A stretch of 64,000 nt of DNA from Eumeta japonica. Lineage: Eukaryota > Arthropoda > Insecta > Lepidoptera > Psychidae. Both the position numbers and the translations under genes were made by a program. Under the pieces are notes generated by a model. The model saw only the letters and a program-made list of their open reading frames with translations. It was not told where the DNA came from and ran no database searches. Shown here one piece after another: positions 10,226 through 21,989 of this stretch (position 1 is the stretch's first letter; each line of letters begins with the position of its first letter). The stretch is from the NCBI GenBank assembly GCA_005406025.1, contig BGZK01001381.1, forward strand, positions 98,414-162,413, in the 5' to 3' direction.

Positions 10226-12639
10226 ATTCTATAAGAAAAGAATAAAATCCGAACACAAGTTTAACTGAAACTTAATTAATGTTTGATGTAAAAAGTTCGC
10301 GCAAATAGTATTGAATTGTCTACTAATTATTAATTACGAATTTTTTAAATGTATTCTCTAAATTCATTAATTAGAATTATAATCAAATATTTATCTCAAA
10401 ATAATTTATTAAGTAGCTCGCACACAAATGTAATAGCTCACATTTTCAATGAGAAATCGAAGCTAATATATATTTTCCAAGAAAATAAATAAAATTCGTG
10501 TCGAGTCGGAGGATACACGTCATTTCCGGCCCGCAGCCGCGCCCCAACATTGTCAGGGGCTTTCACAGTCAAAACAAGCAGCGCGTCTTGGAGTTTGTAA
10601 ATTTGCAAGATTGTTCGTGCCTAATTTGCGTACTCCTTTAAAGTGTTGCGTAAGGGTGTAATTTATTTGTTACGTAATACATTCTCGGCTCACCTTACCC
10701 GCCGTCTTGTTATATAAATCTCCTTTTTTACTCCCTTAATAAAGGGATTCTTCTTAATAAAGAAGCCTATTTTCGCTTTCATTACCGTTGCACATATACT
10801 AAGTACATTAATCAACAACACAACAAATAGTAATTTGTAAGAATCCTAATAGATTACTACAAATATACAATGTATATAATATCAATATACTTTTACATGT
10901 ACGCATAAACATCATACTCACGTTGTCTAAGGACTCGCAATGCTTTTAAACCATTAAGGACTTGCAATAACCTATTTAAAGAAGATTATTTATTTACGTC
11001 CGGTTCTTATCAGCCCAATACTGGGACATATTCTCCAAACAACTTCTTATTTCGTATTGAAGGCTTCAAATCTTGAGTTATCCAAGCTGGTCTATTTGGG
11101 ATCGGGGACTGCTAACGGTCCTCACTAGCGATGTACGTTTGAAACTCGACCATGGGTTTGTTTGTCCTAGGTTGGCCCAAATCTTGATCTGTTTTTTGCT
11201 TATTGTTATAATATTATTGTATTTAATGACGAATCCCTCATAATATATTTGAAAACCTTCTGAAGAAAAGAAAATCGAGCGACCCTAAAAGAAATTTACA
11301 ATTTTCTGAAAGAAACACCCATCCACAATACGGCCATGATACTATAGAGATATACAATGTATTGAATGAGTTTTTTAAACGTTTTAAATTTTTATTTGAA
11401 ACGATAAATACATGTCATGACGTTTCCGGACGCATTTACCGTATAATATTTTTAATGCACATATTACCGATGTAAGTCATAAATAAATTTTGTAATATTA
11501 AGAAGTAAAAGAACATTATTCGTTTAATGAAAATTGAATTATAAATGTAACTTATGACTAGGGGTCTTTATTGTGCAATGTTAATTTTATTTGACACGAT
11601 CATGGAATATTTATGAATATTGCATTGTTATTATTAGACGAAAAACTTTGGTATATTTCTATTTAACGACTTAAATTAATTGGTTTTTCATAATACCAAA
11701 AGCGTTTATTAGAAAACATGTCTTGAACCCTAAAATTTTTGTCTTCAATACCGCATTACTAATTTGGATATCTAATAGATATCAAATTATTCTCGATACG
11801 ATTAAAAACCTCTTCTAGGGTAAAACGCACCCATTTAATTTTTATTCTTAATCCAAAATATTTATTCTTGATTCGAATATTAGTGATATTATACTGTTGT
11901 AGAGCGAGCTATATTGTTTTTGAACAAAGGTATTTTGTCCCAAATGAATCTCAATCGGATGAAAAGCACCGTCCATTTTGAAGCATTGAATTTATATATT
12001 TATACAAGATTATAATCGCTTATTTCAGGTTTAGCGAATATTTGAGGCGCTTTTTATTTGAGATCTAAATAGAACACTTTTAGAGTGTTTGGAGGTTCTA
12101 TAAAATTATATAGAAGTATTTGTATAAATATATAGTAGATAATTCACTCTGTTCAAATGATTATTCAAAGAATGCTGCTATTTGCTGATGACGAAAACTC
12201 TTTGTTTTGGTTAAATTTAAAGTTACATTGAGAATTTTGGAATCCCTATTAAATTAGATTTACACTAACTTAAAATATTCTACTATATATCTACATACAT
12301 TATTTCTTCATTCCTACTCTTAGAAAATATTTTTTAATATTGTAAATATGTGTGTTCTACAAAAGCAAGAGAAAATAGTTTTTCATGTATAATAAAATCC
12401 CTTAAAAAAACTTTTAATATAAACTATACAGTTGAAAATAATTTCTTCTTTAAATAAAAAAGAACTAGTTTAACTTGTGTCTACAAAACATTAAATACCA
12501 GAGAAAAAAATCAATAAAAACCTCTTTCTCGTAGAGGAGGCGAAAGGTGGCAATGCATTAAAAAAAAATCTCGAAGCTTTTTAAATACTCGGTCTACATG
12601 CCGAAATTACTAATGCCTTCATTATTACAGCCATAACTT
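10226..12639. other. Spacer with a compact GC-richer island at 10.5 kb
   Basis: No gene is recognisable. From 10495 to 10720 the composition rises (GGCCCGCAGCCGCGCCCCAA) and then returns to AT-rich, like the larger islands elsewhere in the window; it may be regulatory. At about 11010-11035, CAGCCCAATACTGGGACATA resembles the CAGC...TGGGAC block at the end of lepidopteran SINEs. From 11.1 to 12.6 kb nothing but AT-rich DNA is visible. Confidence 0.45.
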
Positions 12640-13015
12640 ACCGGGCGAGCGGCCGGCGACGGCCTCCGCCCGCCCGCCCCGAGCGCGCGGCGGCCGCCGG
12701 CGCGATGCGCGCACTGCGTCAAACAAGCGCTAACTTTACCCGCGGCGTTGCGGCGCCCGCCAGTTAAATCAACTGCGGCTGTCGCGGCCTGTTCATTTGT
12801 GAACTTCCCGCGAGAGGAGAGCGAAACTTCGCGCCTTTATATGATTAGCTGGAGGCGCGCCGGCCCCGTTGGAGGGCGGCCTTCTTAATTCGACGAATTG
12901 GGGCCGCACACCTGTATGCGCGAACTCGGCTAATTCAACTCCGGTTTCATTCATCTCGCCTGTTTTCATTTAATTGCTCGGACGGGGCGCCCGTTGAAAA
13001 TCGATAGCGCTCGTG
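12640..13015. promoter_or_regulatory. GC-rich island, candidate conserved non-coding element
   Basis: About 375 bp stand out sharply from the surrounding AT-rich DNA and contain many CpG dinucleotides, with GC-dominated blocks at 12646-12720. Between them lie AT-rich words typical of homeodomain or other DNA-binding sites (TTATATGATTAGC, TTCTTAATTCGACGAATT, TTCATTTAATTGC, AAAATCGATAGC). No frame across it is open long enough to be an exon of a known protein. A mix of GC-rich framework and short AT-rich words is what an insect enhancer or a distal promoter can look like, but function is inference. Confidence 0.35.
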
Positions 13016-14084
13016 TAGTTGGAAAAAATTTACAGTCGTGCGAACTTACTTTTAGGGTTCCGTATCTGTAGTGGATCGAATCGGAACGCTTACTTAGGCA
13101 TTCATGTCCGTACATCGCATAGACTTACCGAATACCTAATTACTATGTTTGATTTGAATTCGGACACATTAGATTATGAAGGTTATTTCCCTGCAACTGT
13201 TCACAACGAAATAGCAATGCTGTCCGAGTGATCAACCCTTCACCTTCTAATCGGAAGGCATCAAGTTTGTATTCTGATAAATCATAAAATAGCTCTCGTT
13301 AATTTACATTATGCAAATTAACAAATAGTCACTCCGTGTCTCCGAGATCATCTTCAAGCCATCGGTTCGGGACGTCGTCACCTGCGGCGGTCGTCAAAAG
13401 TCCCCAACGAGCACTAAGCCACCGTCGATGACTCATGTGTGAAATTAAAAAAAAAACTAAAGGCTTACTCTTCTACAATTGAGTGACACATTGCACAATA
13501 ATTCATGATGAAAAGTTTTTAGATTTTATTGATTATTTGTGTGATGTTTATCAGTACTCCGTTTTTATTCGTTTTCCATATCGTTTGTGGTATATCATTT
13601 GAAAGGAAATTCATTAAAACTGAAATATTTTTTCGAGCGACCGCCCACCCTGTACTTTAATAATTAATGCCTCCATTAAAATTTTGAAGGCTTTTCTTGC
13701 AGTCGACCGATAATCTTTGAACGAAATTTAATTTTGTTAATAATTAATTTCAAGATAAAGATATTAAATGAATTCGTTTAAGCCGTCAAACACATTTTAA
13801 TGCAGTTGCAAAGCAGAGTTTTAGATATTTAAAAGGATAACCCCGAAAAACAGAAATCGTAATTTGTTTTGTTAAAACAAACAGGGTTTCCTTGGCGAGA
13901 CTTAACACAGCATGCAGATGTAGTATTTTGTCAGAGGAAAATACATACAAATGAACATAGAACCTCCACCTTTCTTTGAAGTCGGTTAATTAATGTATTG
14001 CTGCAATACTTTAGAACTATGGCCCTATAACCCTCTTAAGAACCATTGACAAACTGTATGCGAAATAATTATTAAGAGTACGAA
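13016..14084. other. Spacer with a dispersed-repeat tail
   Basis: A 70-codon frame at 13019-13231 has no recognisable domain. At 13940-13990 the phrase GAACATAGAACCTCCACCTT followed by GAAGTCGGTTAA is the known end of a very common lepidopteran repeat; its partner sequence (AAAAAGGAGGAGG on the plus strand) appears at 30433. The rest holds nothing I can name. Confidence 0.5.
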
Positions 14085-14665
14085 ATACGACTGAAAACAA
14101 GATCTGGGATGTACAAGCGGGATTTTTAAAAGGAATGGGGTGTACGGATTAATTTTTTTTCTGTGGAACATTATGAAACAGCTTTTAGCCAAAGGCCAAA
14201 AGGAATCAATATTTTCGTAGGTATTTAAAAAGTATATGATAGAGTGAAAAGATATGATTTATAGAGAACTTTATCCATGCATGATGTGAGTAGCGGATTG
14301 GTACAGACACTGTAGTCCCTATACAAGGGCTCCAATTTTTGCATCAGAATAAACTGGGCATGTACTGACTGGTAGAGGTATCAGACAAAGATGTGAAGAT
14401 TCACTGTAGCTAATCAATCTATTTATGGATAGCTGTCTACATAATCTAAGAGTATGTAAGAATGGATGAGCTGTCTGTTAAATGCCTCCTGTACGCCGAA
14501 GACCGAAGACCGAGATGGTTTATTAAAAAAGGGCCAAATTTTAAGCACCCAAAACCGACGAGCTTACGTGAAAAGATTGTTGGATGTCAGCGAAGCAAGA
14601 GATATGTGCAAATATCGTACCATGTGGAAATATATAGTATCTGCCTACCCTTCTGGGTAATAGCC
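14085..14665 (+). pseudogene. RTE-type reverse transcriptase remnant
   Basis: Pieces of a LINE reverse transcriptase of the RTE kind are readable across all three plus-strand frames. In order they are a GMGCTD-like block near 14140, remains of the ID-EKAYD palm region near 14225-14260, LFMDSCLHNLRVCKNG near 14415-14463, and MDELSVKCLLYAEDR at 14462-14506. The last holds the catalytic box, here YAED (14492-14503) in place of YADD. After this the sequence jumps to TQNRRAYVKRLLDVSEARD and ends SAYPSG followed by a stop near 14660, which looks like the C-terminal tail, so an internal deletion has removed the region after the catalytic box. At least three frameshifts occur. No intact endonuclease domain is visible upstream. 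RTE rather than another clade is a judgement from the spacing and phrase pattern. Confidence 0.7.
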
Positions 14666-17018
14666 GTGAGTTTATGTTATTATTTTTATTATAAGTTTAA
14701 ACAATAGTAGCATGGTTAATCACAATAATAATTATCATTATACGTTTATACAACAAAGTCCAAAAAAAGAATGAGTTCTATGTTAATTTGTATGTATTTT
14801 TTCCGCGATGACCTCGTTAACTGTCGGTTTGGAATGTTACTTTTTTATTAGAAGGAGAATATATATACACTTATAGAATATATACCCTTGAGGTTGTTTC
14901 ATATTCACTAAATCAAGATCTGATGATGTGATCTCAGCTTAACCAAGCGATGCCTTCAAATTTTATAGGCACGAATTCACTGTGCTTAATTTTTTTTTAA
15001 TATTCAAATGTTTACACTTAGCAGTCAAAATTTCATGTTGTGCTGATTGATGGTGGAAGGCACAGCACTCCTCAACGGTCAGGTGTTAAGGGATAATGCT
15101 GCGGTACATCAACAGAAAATACACTTTAATGACTACTATGAATTATATATAGAATTGAAATTAAAAATTATTCATTGAAGTAAATACATGTTTTTATTTA
15201 TTTACATAATTTGCATGTGACGAGATAAGCAGAAACGTATCGGTACTCTTTAGCGTTAACAGTATAAATACAATGACTGAATTCAATGTGGAGTAAACTA
15301 TTGCGATCTGTATAAATTCTAGAAATGTTATATCAATAAGAAGAATACTTCATATAGTTTTTATAGAAATAATTTGCTAGTTGCGTGTGCAAAATGCCTG
15401 GAGTAATTACTAACGATACAGAACAATAAATTCGGGATCGGACCTACTTTTTTACTTTTTATGATGCAAATTAAGGAGACCCTTGGCCAATTACATTGAC
15501 CAAGGCTCCATCGATCTTCAAAGTAGCTAGATGAATTACAAAACCATAATTACTCTATAACTAAAAAAAATATATGAATTGACATAAACGAAAATAAAAT
15601 AAAAATCGCTTTCAAAAATCTATTTAAATCAGCTAGATAATCAGCTTTTAGAGTCGGTTCCAGATGACAAAAGAAGCAATAATAATCTATGAAGGTGAAT
15701 ATGAAACTATGGCGGAAATGGACGCTGTGTGGCTTTCAGTGAAACAGCTAGTAATTGTATGAATGCGTGTAATATTTTTGATAAATTCGTTTTTATATAT
15801 AATATCGTGAACAATGGACTCACAAGATCCGCCAGTTAAAAATCCAGGATTTCATCCAAGCGAAACGATCGTTATTGTTCTAATAGTTCTTTAATTGCTT
15901 TTAATTGTTTCGATTGTATTCGATTGTCTCCGTGCTGGCGGCCGACACCGGGCGCATCACAGAGTGCATGCGCGCGTCGTGGTTTAAATATACTCGCCAT
16001 GGATTTGTTTTGTCAGACGAACGACGGATGCCGCGGCGGGCGGTCGCATCTTGGCATCGGGCGGCACGCGAAAAATCCTTTAGCGAAACGATGACGTGTG
16101 CGATGCAGCGTTAGATCTGTGGTTCGCAACTTCCACGGACGTGCCGTAGTCCTTTGCAGAACTGTCTTTAATGTTTCACACGTACGTTGAAGGTCGCCAC
16201 AAAACGTTAAATTTTGAGTCAAAAAGATATCTTCTTCATCTAAAAACCCACGACTGTATTTAATTACTTTTGCCTGGAACCAATAGCAAAAACAACTAAT
16301 TATTTAAAAAGGTTTTTGAAAGTCGATTTTATTTTATTTTTATTAGTCATTTTCACCACATCAATTACTGTCATGTAACTTCTATGCTTGCAAATTTTAT
16401 AAGGTTTCTAAAACATAAACCAAATCTTAATATTAAAGTTAACGAATAGCAGCACCAGAACAAGTTTGGAGCATAAATTTTATCAGACGTTTTGTTTGTA
16501 CGTTTGTGTATTTATTAATTTCCCTTATCGATAGCCTTAGGGAAATTTAATGCACAAAATATTAGTTTCGCAAAACGATTAGTCAGCACTATAGAAACTA
16601 ATGTGGTGACTACCAATTGTTTTATATGAATGCTTTTGACAATCAGGTCACTTTCGTTCTTCAATTTTGAGACTTCAGATCCTACTTAACACAGGTTCCA
16701 AGACTTCATTCTCGTTATTTAATTTTTCATTCTTGTTACTTAATTATTCTTCTTCTTTCAGCCTTTGTAAGTTGTTTATAATTAATTTTCCAATTCTTTT
16801 AATTTTTAATGGCATTGCATTTTAATTCTTACAGATATAAATACATTTGCTAGGTACATTTGTGCTAGGTACCGTACATAGTTTTATAGGTGATAAATTT
16901 AATAATTTATCCGAGCGGTCTCAATTCGATTGGTTTGCAATCGACCCGTCTGATTGATCACTTTTTGAAGGGCAAATCTGGAAATTGCAACAAATAATAT
17001 AAAAATGCAGCTGCATAT
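14666..17018. other. Spacer with a GC-richer patch near 16.0 kb
   Basis: Mostly AT-rich. From about 15935 to 16115 the DNA is GC-richer (GCGCATCACAGAGTGCATGC, GATGCCGCGGCGGGCGGTCG), and 69-codon frames run on both strands there; neither resembles a known protein. No RNA gene or splice-bounded exon is evident. Confidence 0.45.
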
Positions 17019-17420
17019 TACATCAAACCTGCACTACGTAGTGCATTTAGTATACAGTCTACTACAGTACATCGCATACGTTTTGGCATATTAGAGGTGA
17101 AACTCTGCGCCTCTATAGACACCTAGTGTTTATAGGTATTATTTCGACGATCTAAGTTGACTAGGCGCCGCTTCTGCAAATAGTCAGCCGATCAACAAAC
17201 AACAAAAACGGGCTGTTAAGCGTTCCCTTCGCGTGTGCCCAGTCCGTGACAGATTCCGTAGACATTGAATTCCAACCAGACCACCTTAGCGATTTTTTTT
17301 AAAAAGACAAAGTAATTTCCTTTATAGAACAATTATTTATATTTGACATTGATTTTAACTAACATATAGTAATATGTAACTATACATGTAATAAAATATC
17401 TCAGTAGAGATATTTTATTA
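17019..17420 (-). mobile_element. Left copy of an inverted repeat element
   Basis: This copy lies in inverted orientation to the one at 18577-18944. Read on the minus strand it starts with a small palindrome at 17390-17419, then runs through TTAGTTAAAATC, ATTACTTTGTC, GTCACGGACTGGGC, CGGCTGACTATTTGC and GCGCAGAGTTTCACCTCTAA. It then opens a short frame at 17089, MPKRMRCTVVDCILNALRSA, which stops at the very end of the shared region. The frame points outward, away from the other copy, so the pair is a head-to-head arrangement rather than a conventional transposon with inward genes. The Met...Cys-x4-Cys start faintly recalls a THAP-type zinc finger (as in P-element transposases), but that is speculation. 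Confidence 0.7.
17390..17419. repeat. Short perfect hairpin, 13-bp arms
   Basis: AATAAAATATCTC, the loop AGTA, and GAGATATTTTATT form a perfect inverted repeat. The left half plus AG (AATAAAATATCTCAG) recurs at 18577-18591 at the inner edge of the right copy, where the second half is missing. It probably marks the terminus of this element family. Confidence 0.8.
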
Positions 17421-18576
17421 TTCGTATAGTTTTGTGTAATGGTCGTGTACTAAAATACGTTCATTAAATATGTAATTTTCTTGAAAAAAAAAATATTGCG
17501 TTACGCATTCTTGCACGTGAAACAAATAACGTAAACGATACGACAGTTACACATCAGTAGTAAAATTAAACAATGTCCGTACGCGAATCAGTAAACCTCG
17601 CCGAGTTTGATTAAACCCCTCGGAGGCGGGCACTGCGTCCGACAAGTGGCTACAAAGAAATCAAACCCTATTCAAAAATGACCCGTCGGCGAACTATCGG
17701 GCCCAAATTTAAGGCGAAAGTAATTTTTCTTGTTTAGCGATGCCCCGGAATAACAGTTGGGAGCGGGGTCGCGGCAGACGTGGGTCGACGCCGCCCGCGC
17801 CGGCCGACCCGCCGAGGTGACGCGCCTACCGCTTGTTCGGATTGCCGTTAAGGAATTCACTACCTCGATATTTTGTTTTATGTTGCGATGCGACATAATG
17901 AGGGCATCTTGAATGAAAAAAAACCTCACGTTGTCCTTGGTATCGAATATAAATTTGTTGTAGTTAACATCGTTCTAAATAATGAGTGACATCCATTATG
18001 TTAACATTAGACATAAGGATGACGTTGCTGCTCATAAAACCTGACTCAGTAAAGTTAACAAACAATGTTATGGGCCAATGTGTACGCTTTTATAATAATG
18101 TCTTAGGTGCAATTTTAAATATGCTATTATATTTAACGAATTTCAAAAATCGATTAAAGAAAGTTGAAGAAAAAAGAGCAAGCCTTCCGGTTCATATACA
18201 TTTTTCTAGGGGTAAATCAGTCTTTAGAACCAATGGTAATCTCAATATCAAAATATTATGACAACGACATATTAACTATAATTTTACTATCTATGAAATA
18301 CAGACTTTGTTTTTATTTAATTTGATTTGATTAAATAATGAATATTTTGGTGCCGAAATATGTCTCCGAATATCCGACTGATTAAGGGAATGGTCCTTAT
18401 TTCTTCCCGTCGGAACGTAATGAAATTTAAGTTTATTATTAAATTTATTACCTATAAGACCATTTATGGTAAATGGTACCTAGTAAATGTATTGATATCT
18501 GTAAGGATTAAAATGCATTGCTATTGCAAAATAAAAAAAATCAGTTTTTTAATTATAAATTAAAACTATACAAATA
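17421..18576. other. Spacer between the inverted copies
   Basis: The 1.15 kb between the two inverted copies has two parts. From 17580 to 17830 it is GC-richer, with frequent CpG (GCCGCCCGCGCCGGCCGACC); an 85-codon minus-strand frame covers it without a known domain. From about 17980 it is a LINE fragment described separately. How much of this DNA belongs to the flanking element cannot be decided from one copy. Confidence 0.5.
17980..18330 (+). pseudogene. CR1-like LINE C-terminal fragment
   Basis: The plus strand reads IRHKDDVAAHKT, a stop, then LSKVNK, and after a frameshift GQCVRFYNNVLGAI and FKNRLKK. The same series occurs in the better preserved minus-strand LINE at 27.0-29.0 kb (RHKNDLAAHKTRLSKVNK, MCVRFYNKIPNVSL), so both derive from one family. 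This is the region downstream of the reverse transcriptase palm, close to the protein's C-terminus. The phrase TTTAATTTGATTTGATT near 18315 matches the family's TTTGA-rich 3' tail. The fragment is severely 5'-truncated and non-functional. Confidence 0.75.
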
Positions 18577-18944
18577 ATAAAATATCTCAGTAATATATTA
18601 GTTAAAATCTGTGTCAAATGTAAATAATTTTTCTATAAAGGGAATTACTTTGTCTTTTTAAAGAAATAGCTGAGGTGGTCTGGTTGAAATTCGATATCTA
18701 CGGAATCTGTCACGGACTGGGCGCACGCGAATGGAACGCTTAACGGCCCGTTTTTGTTGTTTGTTGATCGGCTGACTATTTGCAGAAGCGGCGCCTAGCC
18801 AACTTAGGTCGTCGAAATAGTACCTCTGAACACTAGGTGTCTATAGAGGCGCAGAGTTTCACCTCTAATATGCCAAAACGAATGCGATGTACTGTAGTAG
18901 ACTGTGTACTAAATGCAGTACTGTGGTAGTGCAGGTTTGATGTA
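18577..18944 (+). mobile_element. Right copy of an inverted repeat element
   Basis: This is the plus-oriented partner of 17019-17420. It begins AATAAAATATCTCAG, lacks about 25 bp present in the left copy near its start, and then matches almost throughout, to the final GTGCAGGTTTGATGTA. It carries the same outward frame from 18870, MPKRMRCTVVDCVLNAV, which soon stops. Similarity ends abruptly at 18944 and 17019, the same element position in both copies. The arms differ by scattered substitutions, so the duplication is not very recent. Confidence 0.7.
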
Positions 18945-20460
18945 TTTTTTTTAATAGTTTTCTCCGTGCGAAGAAGAAAGAGGAGAAAAACCGATTATGG
19001 GCCGACCATGTGCCTGGACACACGGGGTGTTTCCGACTCTCACGGACTAAAAACTTCCAGAACATTATTTTAATTGCTATAGCTTTAGGCTCTTTTAGCT
19101 TCAACTTACGGAGTCTGAGCGGCATGGAGATGCCGACAACGTATGACTATCCTATGGATTCCTTCTAAAGGATCCTAGGCATAGGAGTCACGTGAGGGCT
19201 TCAGTACAAACTGGGCCCTTGATTGGGGACGCCGGGAGGCGCAGAAAGCGCACCGGGATGTTGACCTCCGAGGGTCGGGCTTATGGGGTGGTTTTTATTT
19301 TATTATTTTTCGAACATATTGTTTGTGTCTATAAGCCTTTCGATTTTAGAAGTGAAATCGTGGGGCGGATCAATAAGGACATTCCGTGGCCTATGGAGGA
19401 AATGATGAGGAGGAGGAGCTTCGTAAGTAGCAACTGTGACTAATAGCAGCTTGAGATGATTCGCTGCCATGTCAAAGAATTTTTTTGACTTATCTTTCAT
19501 TAATTTAGTGATCATGGGACGATGGAGATCTCTATGAAGTATAGTGACGCTCCAAGGGCACCATTCTGCAGAATCGGTTCTGTAATATTTGGAATTTGTT
19601 AAGTACATCTGGGTCGGCATGACCAAACACTGGCGAAGCGTATGTCATCACCAGCCTTATGCATGCTTTATATAATATACATTTATTACGTAGAATTATT
19701 GTACTCTTCTTACCTATCATACTATATAGTACGTATAGGTTTTGAGCATTTTTCCTAATACATTTGATATGCTCTTTAAAGTGCAAACCCTTATCAAGCG
19801 TGATACCTAGATAATTGTAATAGTGTTGCCACGGAATGGTTGCATGCGAAAGTTGGGTGAATTATATGGAACTACTGCTGCTGTCAATAATTGAAGAATG
19901 TAGCAGCTGGCTTTTCAGGGTTGACCTCAATTCTCCAGGTCTGGTACCATCTCCTTTGCTTATCGATGGCCCGTTGGAGACAAGGTGTGATATTTTGAAA
20001 GTTAGTTCCGAATATAAACATATAAAGCGGTATCGTGCACAAAAAACGCGAGTAGGACTCCAGTCTGCCTTATCTGCCATTCCACTTCCAGCCTCCGGAG
20101 TCTCACTTTCAGTGGCATGATACGCTGTTGGCTGGTCAATAGGATGACCGTCTTCATCACATTTACGGCGTTTCGCCATTTGTCCAACCAGTCCGGCAAT
20201 AGATCGAGGACCCTCTGGAGCTTGGCCACAGCCAGGTCAGCACGACGAGATGATGATAAGTACGCACTGTCATCTGCGTATAATGCGAGCACGATGTCCT
20301 CCTCCCAGCTCTGTAATTGGCCTACGAGAGTGGGGATTTCATCCGTATATACTGCACACAGACACGGTGACAGACAGCTGTCTTGCGGTACTCCGGCGTG
20401 GATGGGTCGTGGGTCCGAGGTCGTGTGAAAACTACCCAGCATACAATGAGTGTTATATGA
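18945..20460 (-). pseudogene. Jockey-type LINE reverse transcriptase remnant
   Basis: Reading leftward from 20460, the minus strand gives IHAGVPQDSCLSPCLCAVYT (RT motif with the Q-GS/C block), then ALYADDSAYLSS, which contains an intact YADD catalytic box, then DLLPDWLDKWRNAVNVMKT. All of these match the palm of Jockey-clade elements. Further left are LYKACIRLVMTYASPVFG and FQILQNRFCRM (the post-RT conserved block, in a different frame), and RDLHRPMITKLMKDKSKKFF with HRPRNVLIDPP close to the C-terminus near 19330-19560. The frame changes at least three times and the endonuclease and ORF1 parts are missing, so the copy is 5'-truncated and dead. The stretch from about 18950 to 19300, with CpG-rich CCCGACCCTCGGAGG on the minus strand, is probably its 3' UTR. 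Confidence 0.85.
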
Positions 20461-21989
20461 TCTCTTCTAGCACTCTTTTACCGCTGCCGTTTTTGAGGAA
20501 AGAACTGTGAATCTTTTCTTTTTTATACATCAATAACCTCTGTTCAAAATTTGATTACAATCCGTCCAGTCGTTGTTGTTGCGACGAACATGCAAACACG
20601 GTTTTACATTTATAATATTACCGGTTAGTAATCATACTTCGTGCCTATTGAAGATCCATGGGCCCAGCATATCCATGAACCAGAGTCCAATATTTGACTA
20701 CGTCTTCTGATTTATTCACATTTACACTTCTTAATAGTTGTTTAGTACAATATAATCCCTTATACGTCTCGGATGTGATAACCAATTTATCATTAATTTA
20801 GGGCAATATCAAAACTTATTACAGGTTTACAAAAATTGAGTCCATTGAAATGGGCACCAGGTCTGAAAGGAATGAAGTGAATTGTTAATCTAACATTTAA
20901 TTTATACGTTTATTACAACTTTATTAGGCTATTTCAAACGAATTAAGCATTAAATAATTAAAAATGGAAAAAAAACTTACATTTTGTTCGTTAAGACTTA
21001 TTTATGTTAATAATTAAGTATCGGAATCATGTTGAACAATTTTATTGAGTAAAGCTACGTAATTAGATTTATTTGTGATCTGCAATCTGACCATTTGTGA
21101 CTTGGGTCAAAGTTTTTCTACACTTTTTGATCAACTGCATATCACAAGTATACGTAATTACAAAACAATCACATGTTTTTTATTTGATTTTAAAACTGAT
21201 TTGCAGATTGATATTACATTATAAAATAAATTCTAAACAGTGTCCCCTACGGAGTTTTAATATATTATTTACTATTCGGTAAAACGTGTGTTTTGTAACC
21301 TTCAAATTATTTATATAATATTTCTCTATGAGCCGATAGAGCTAAGCGGTGCCATTGGAGCTTTTTCAGTATTCATAAAGAAGACTAAGTGAAAAACTAT
21401 TTCCAAGGAAAGAGTTGCTCAATATTTTTATATGATAAAACGTCTTTCACGTTTTTGATATTTATATATTGTGATATTTATGAAGATATAGATTTATTTT
21501 ATTCATCTTTCGCCTTTTATGAGCCATTAAGTTATTGTATATTTTTGCTCACTATCCATAAAAAATTAAATGTGTTTGTCAAACAGGAAAATAGGGATTA
21601 TAAAATTGCTATTATTTATATGCTGAAAGTCGGTGTTTGTAAAATTAAAAAATTGCTGAATAAATCGCTAACTTCAATAGCAAAGAGAAGTGACAAATAA
21701 TTCTTATCGTAAACTCGGTGTTGACATTCTATTCGGTTCGTCAACACCATAGTTTCTTTATTGGTTAATAGTGCGACAATAGCCACTCATTCGTGCTAAA
21801 AATGACGTCATCAATTACATAAATGTAAAATTATATGAGTTAGTAAAGTTTTAACTGTCACTACATTTTTAAAGCAATGATTTAATATTTATGAAGCAAT
21901 TTTCTTTTACTCGGAGTCGCTAAGTAATCGATGCTAGCGTTGAGATTGTTCAACAAACTATTGGAGCCTGGAAGCATTCGCGGGATGCA
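20461..21989. other. AT-rich spacer with a repeat tail
   Basis: At about 20550-20625 AATCCGTCCAGTCGTTGTTG and ACATTTATAATATTA are familiar end sequences of lepidopteran non-autonomous repeats. A 103-codon frame at 21389-21700 is AT-driven (rich in Phe, Ile, Lys, Tyr) with no motif I know. The rest is featureless. Confidence 0.5.

Noticed and set aside
21389..21700. 103-codon plus-strand frame
   Set aside because: Phe/Ile/Lys/Tyr-rich as expected from random AT-rich DNA, with no known domain.
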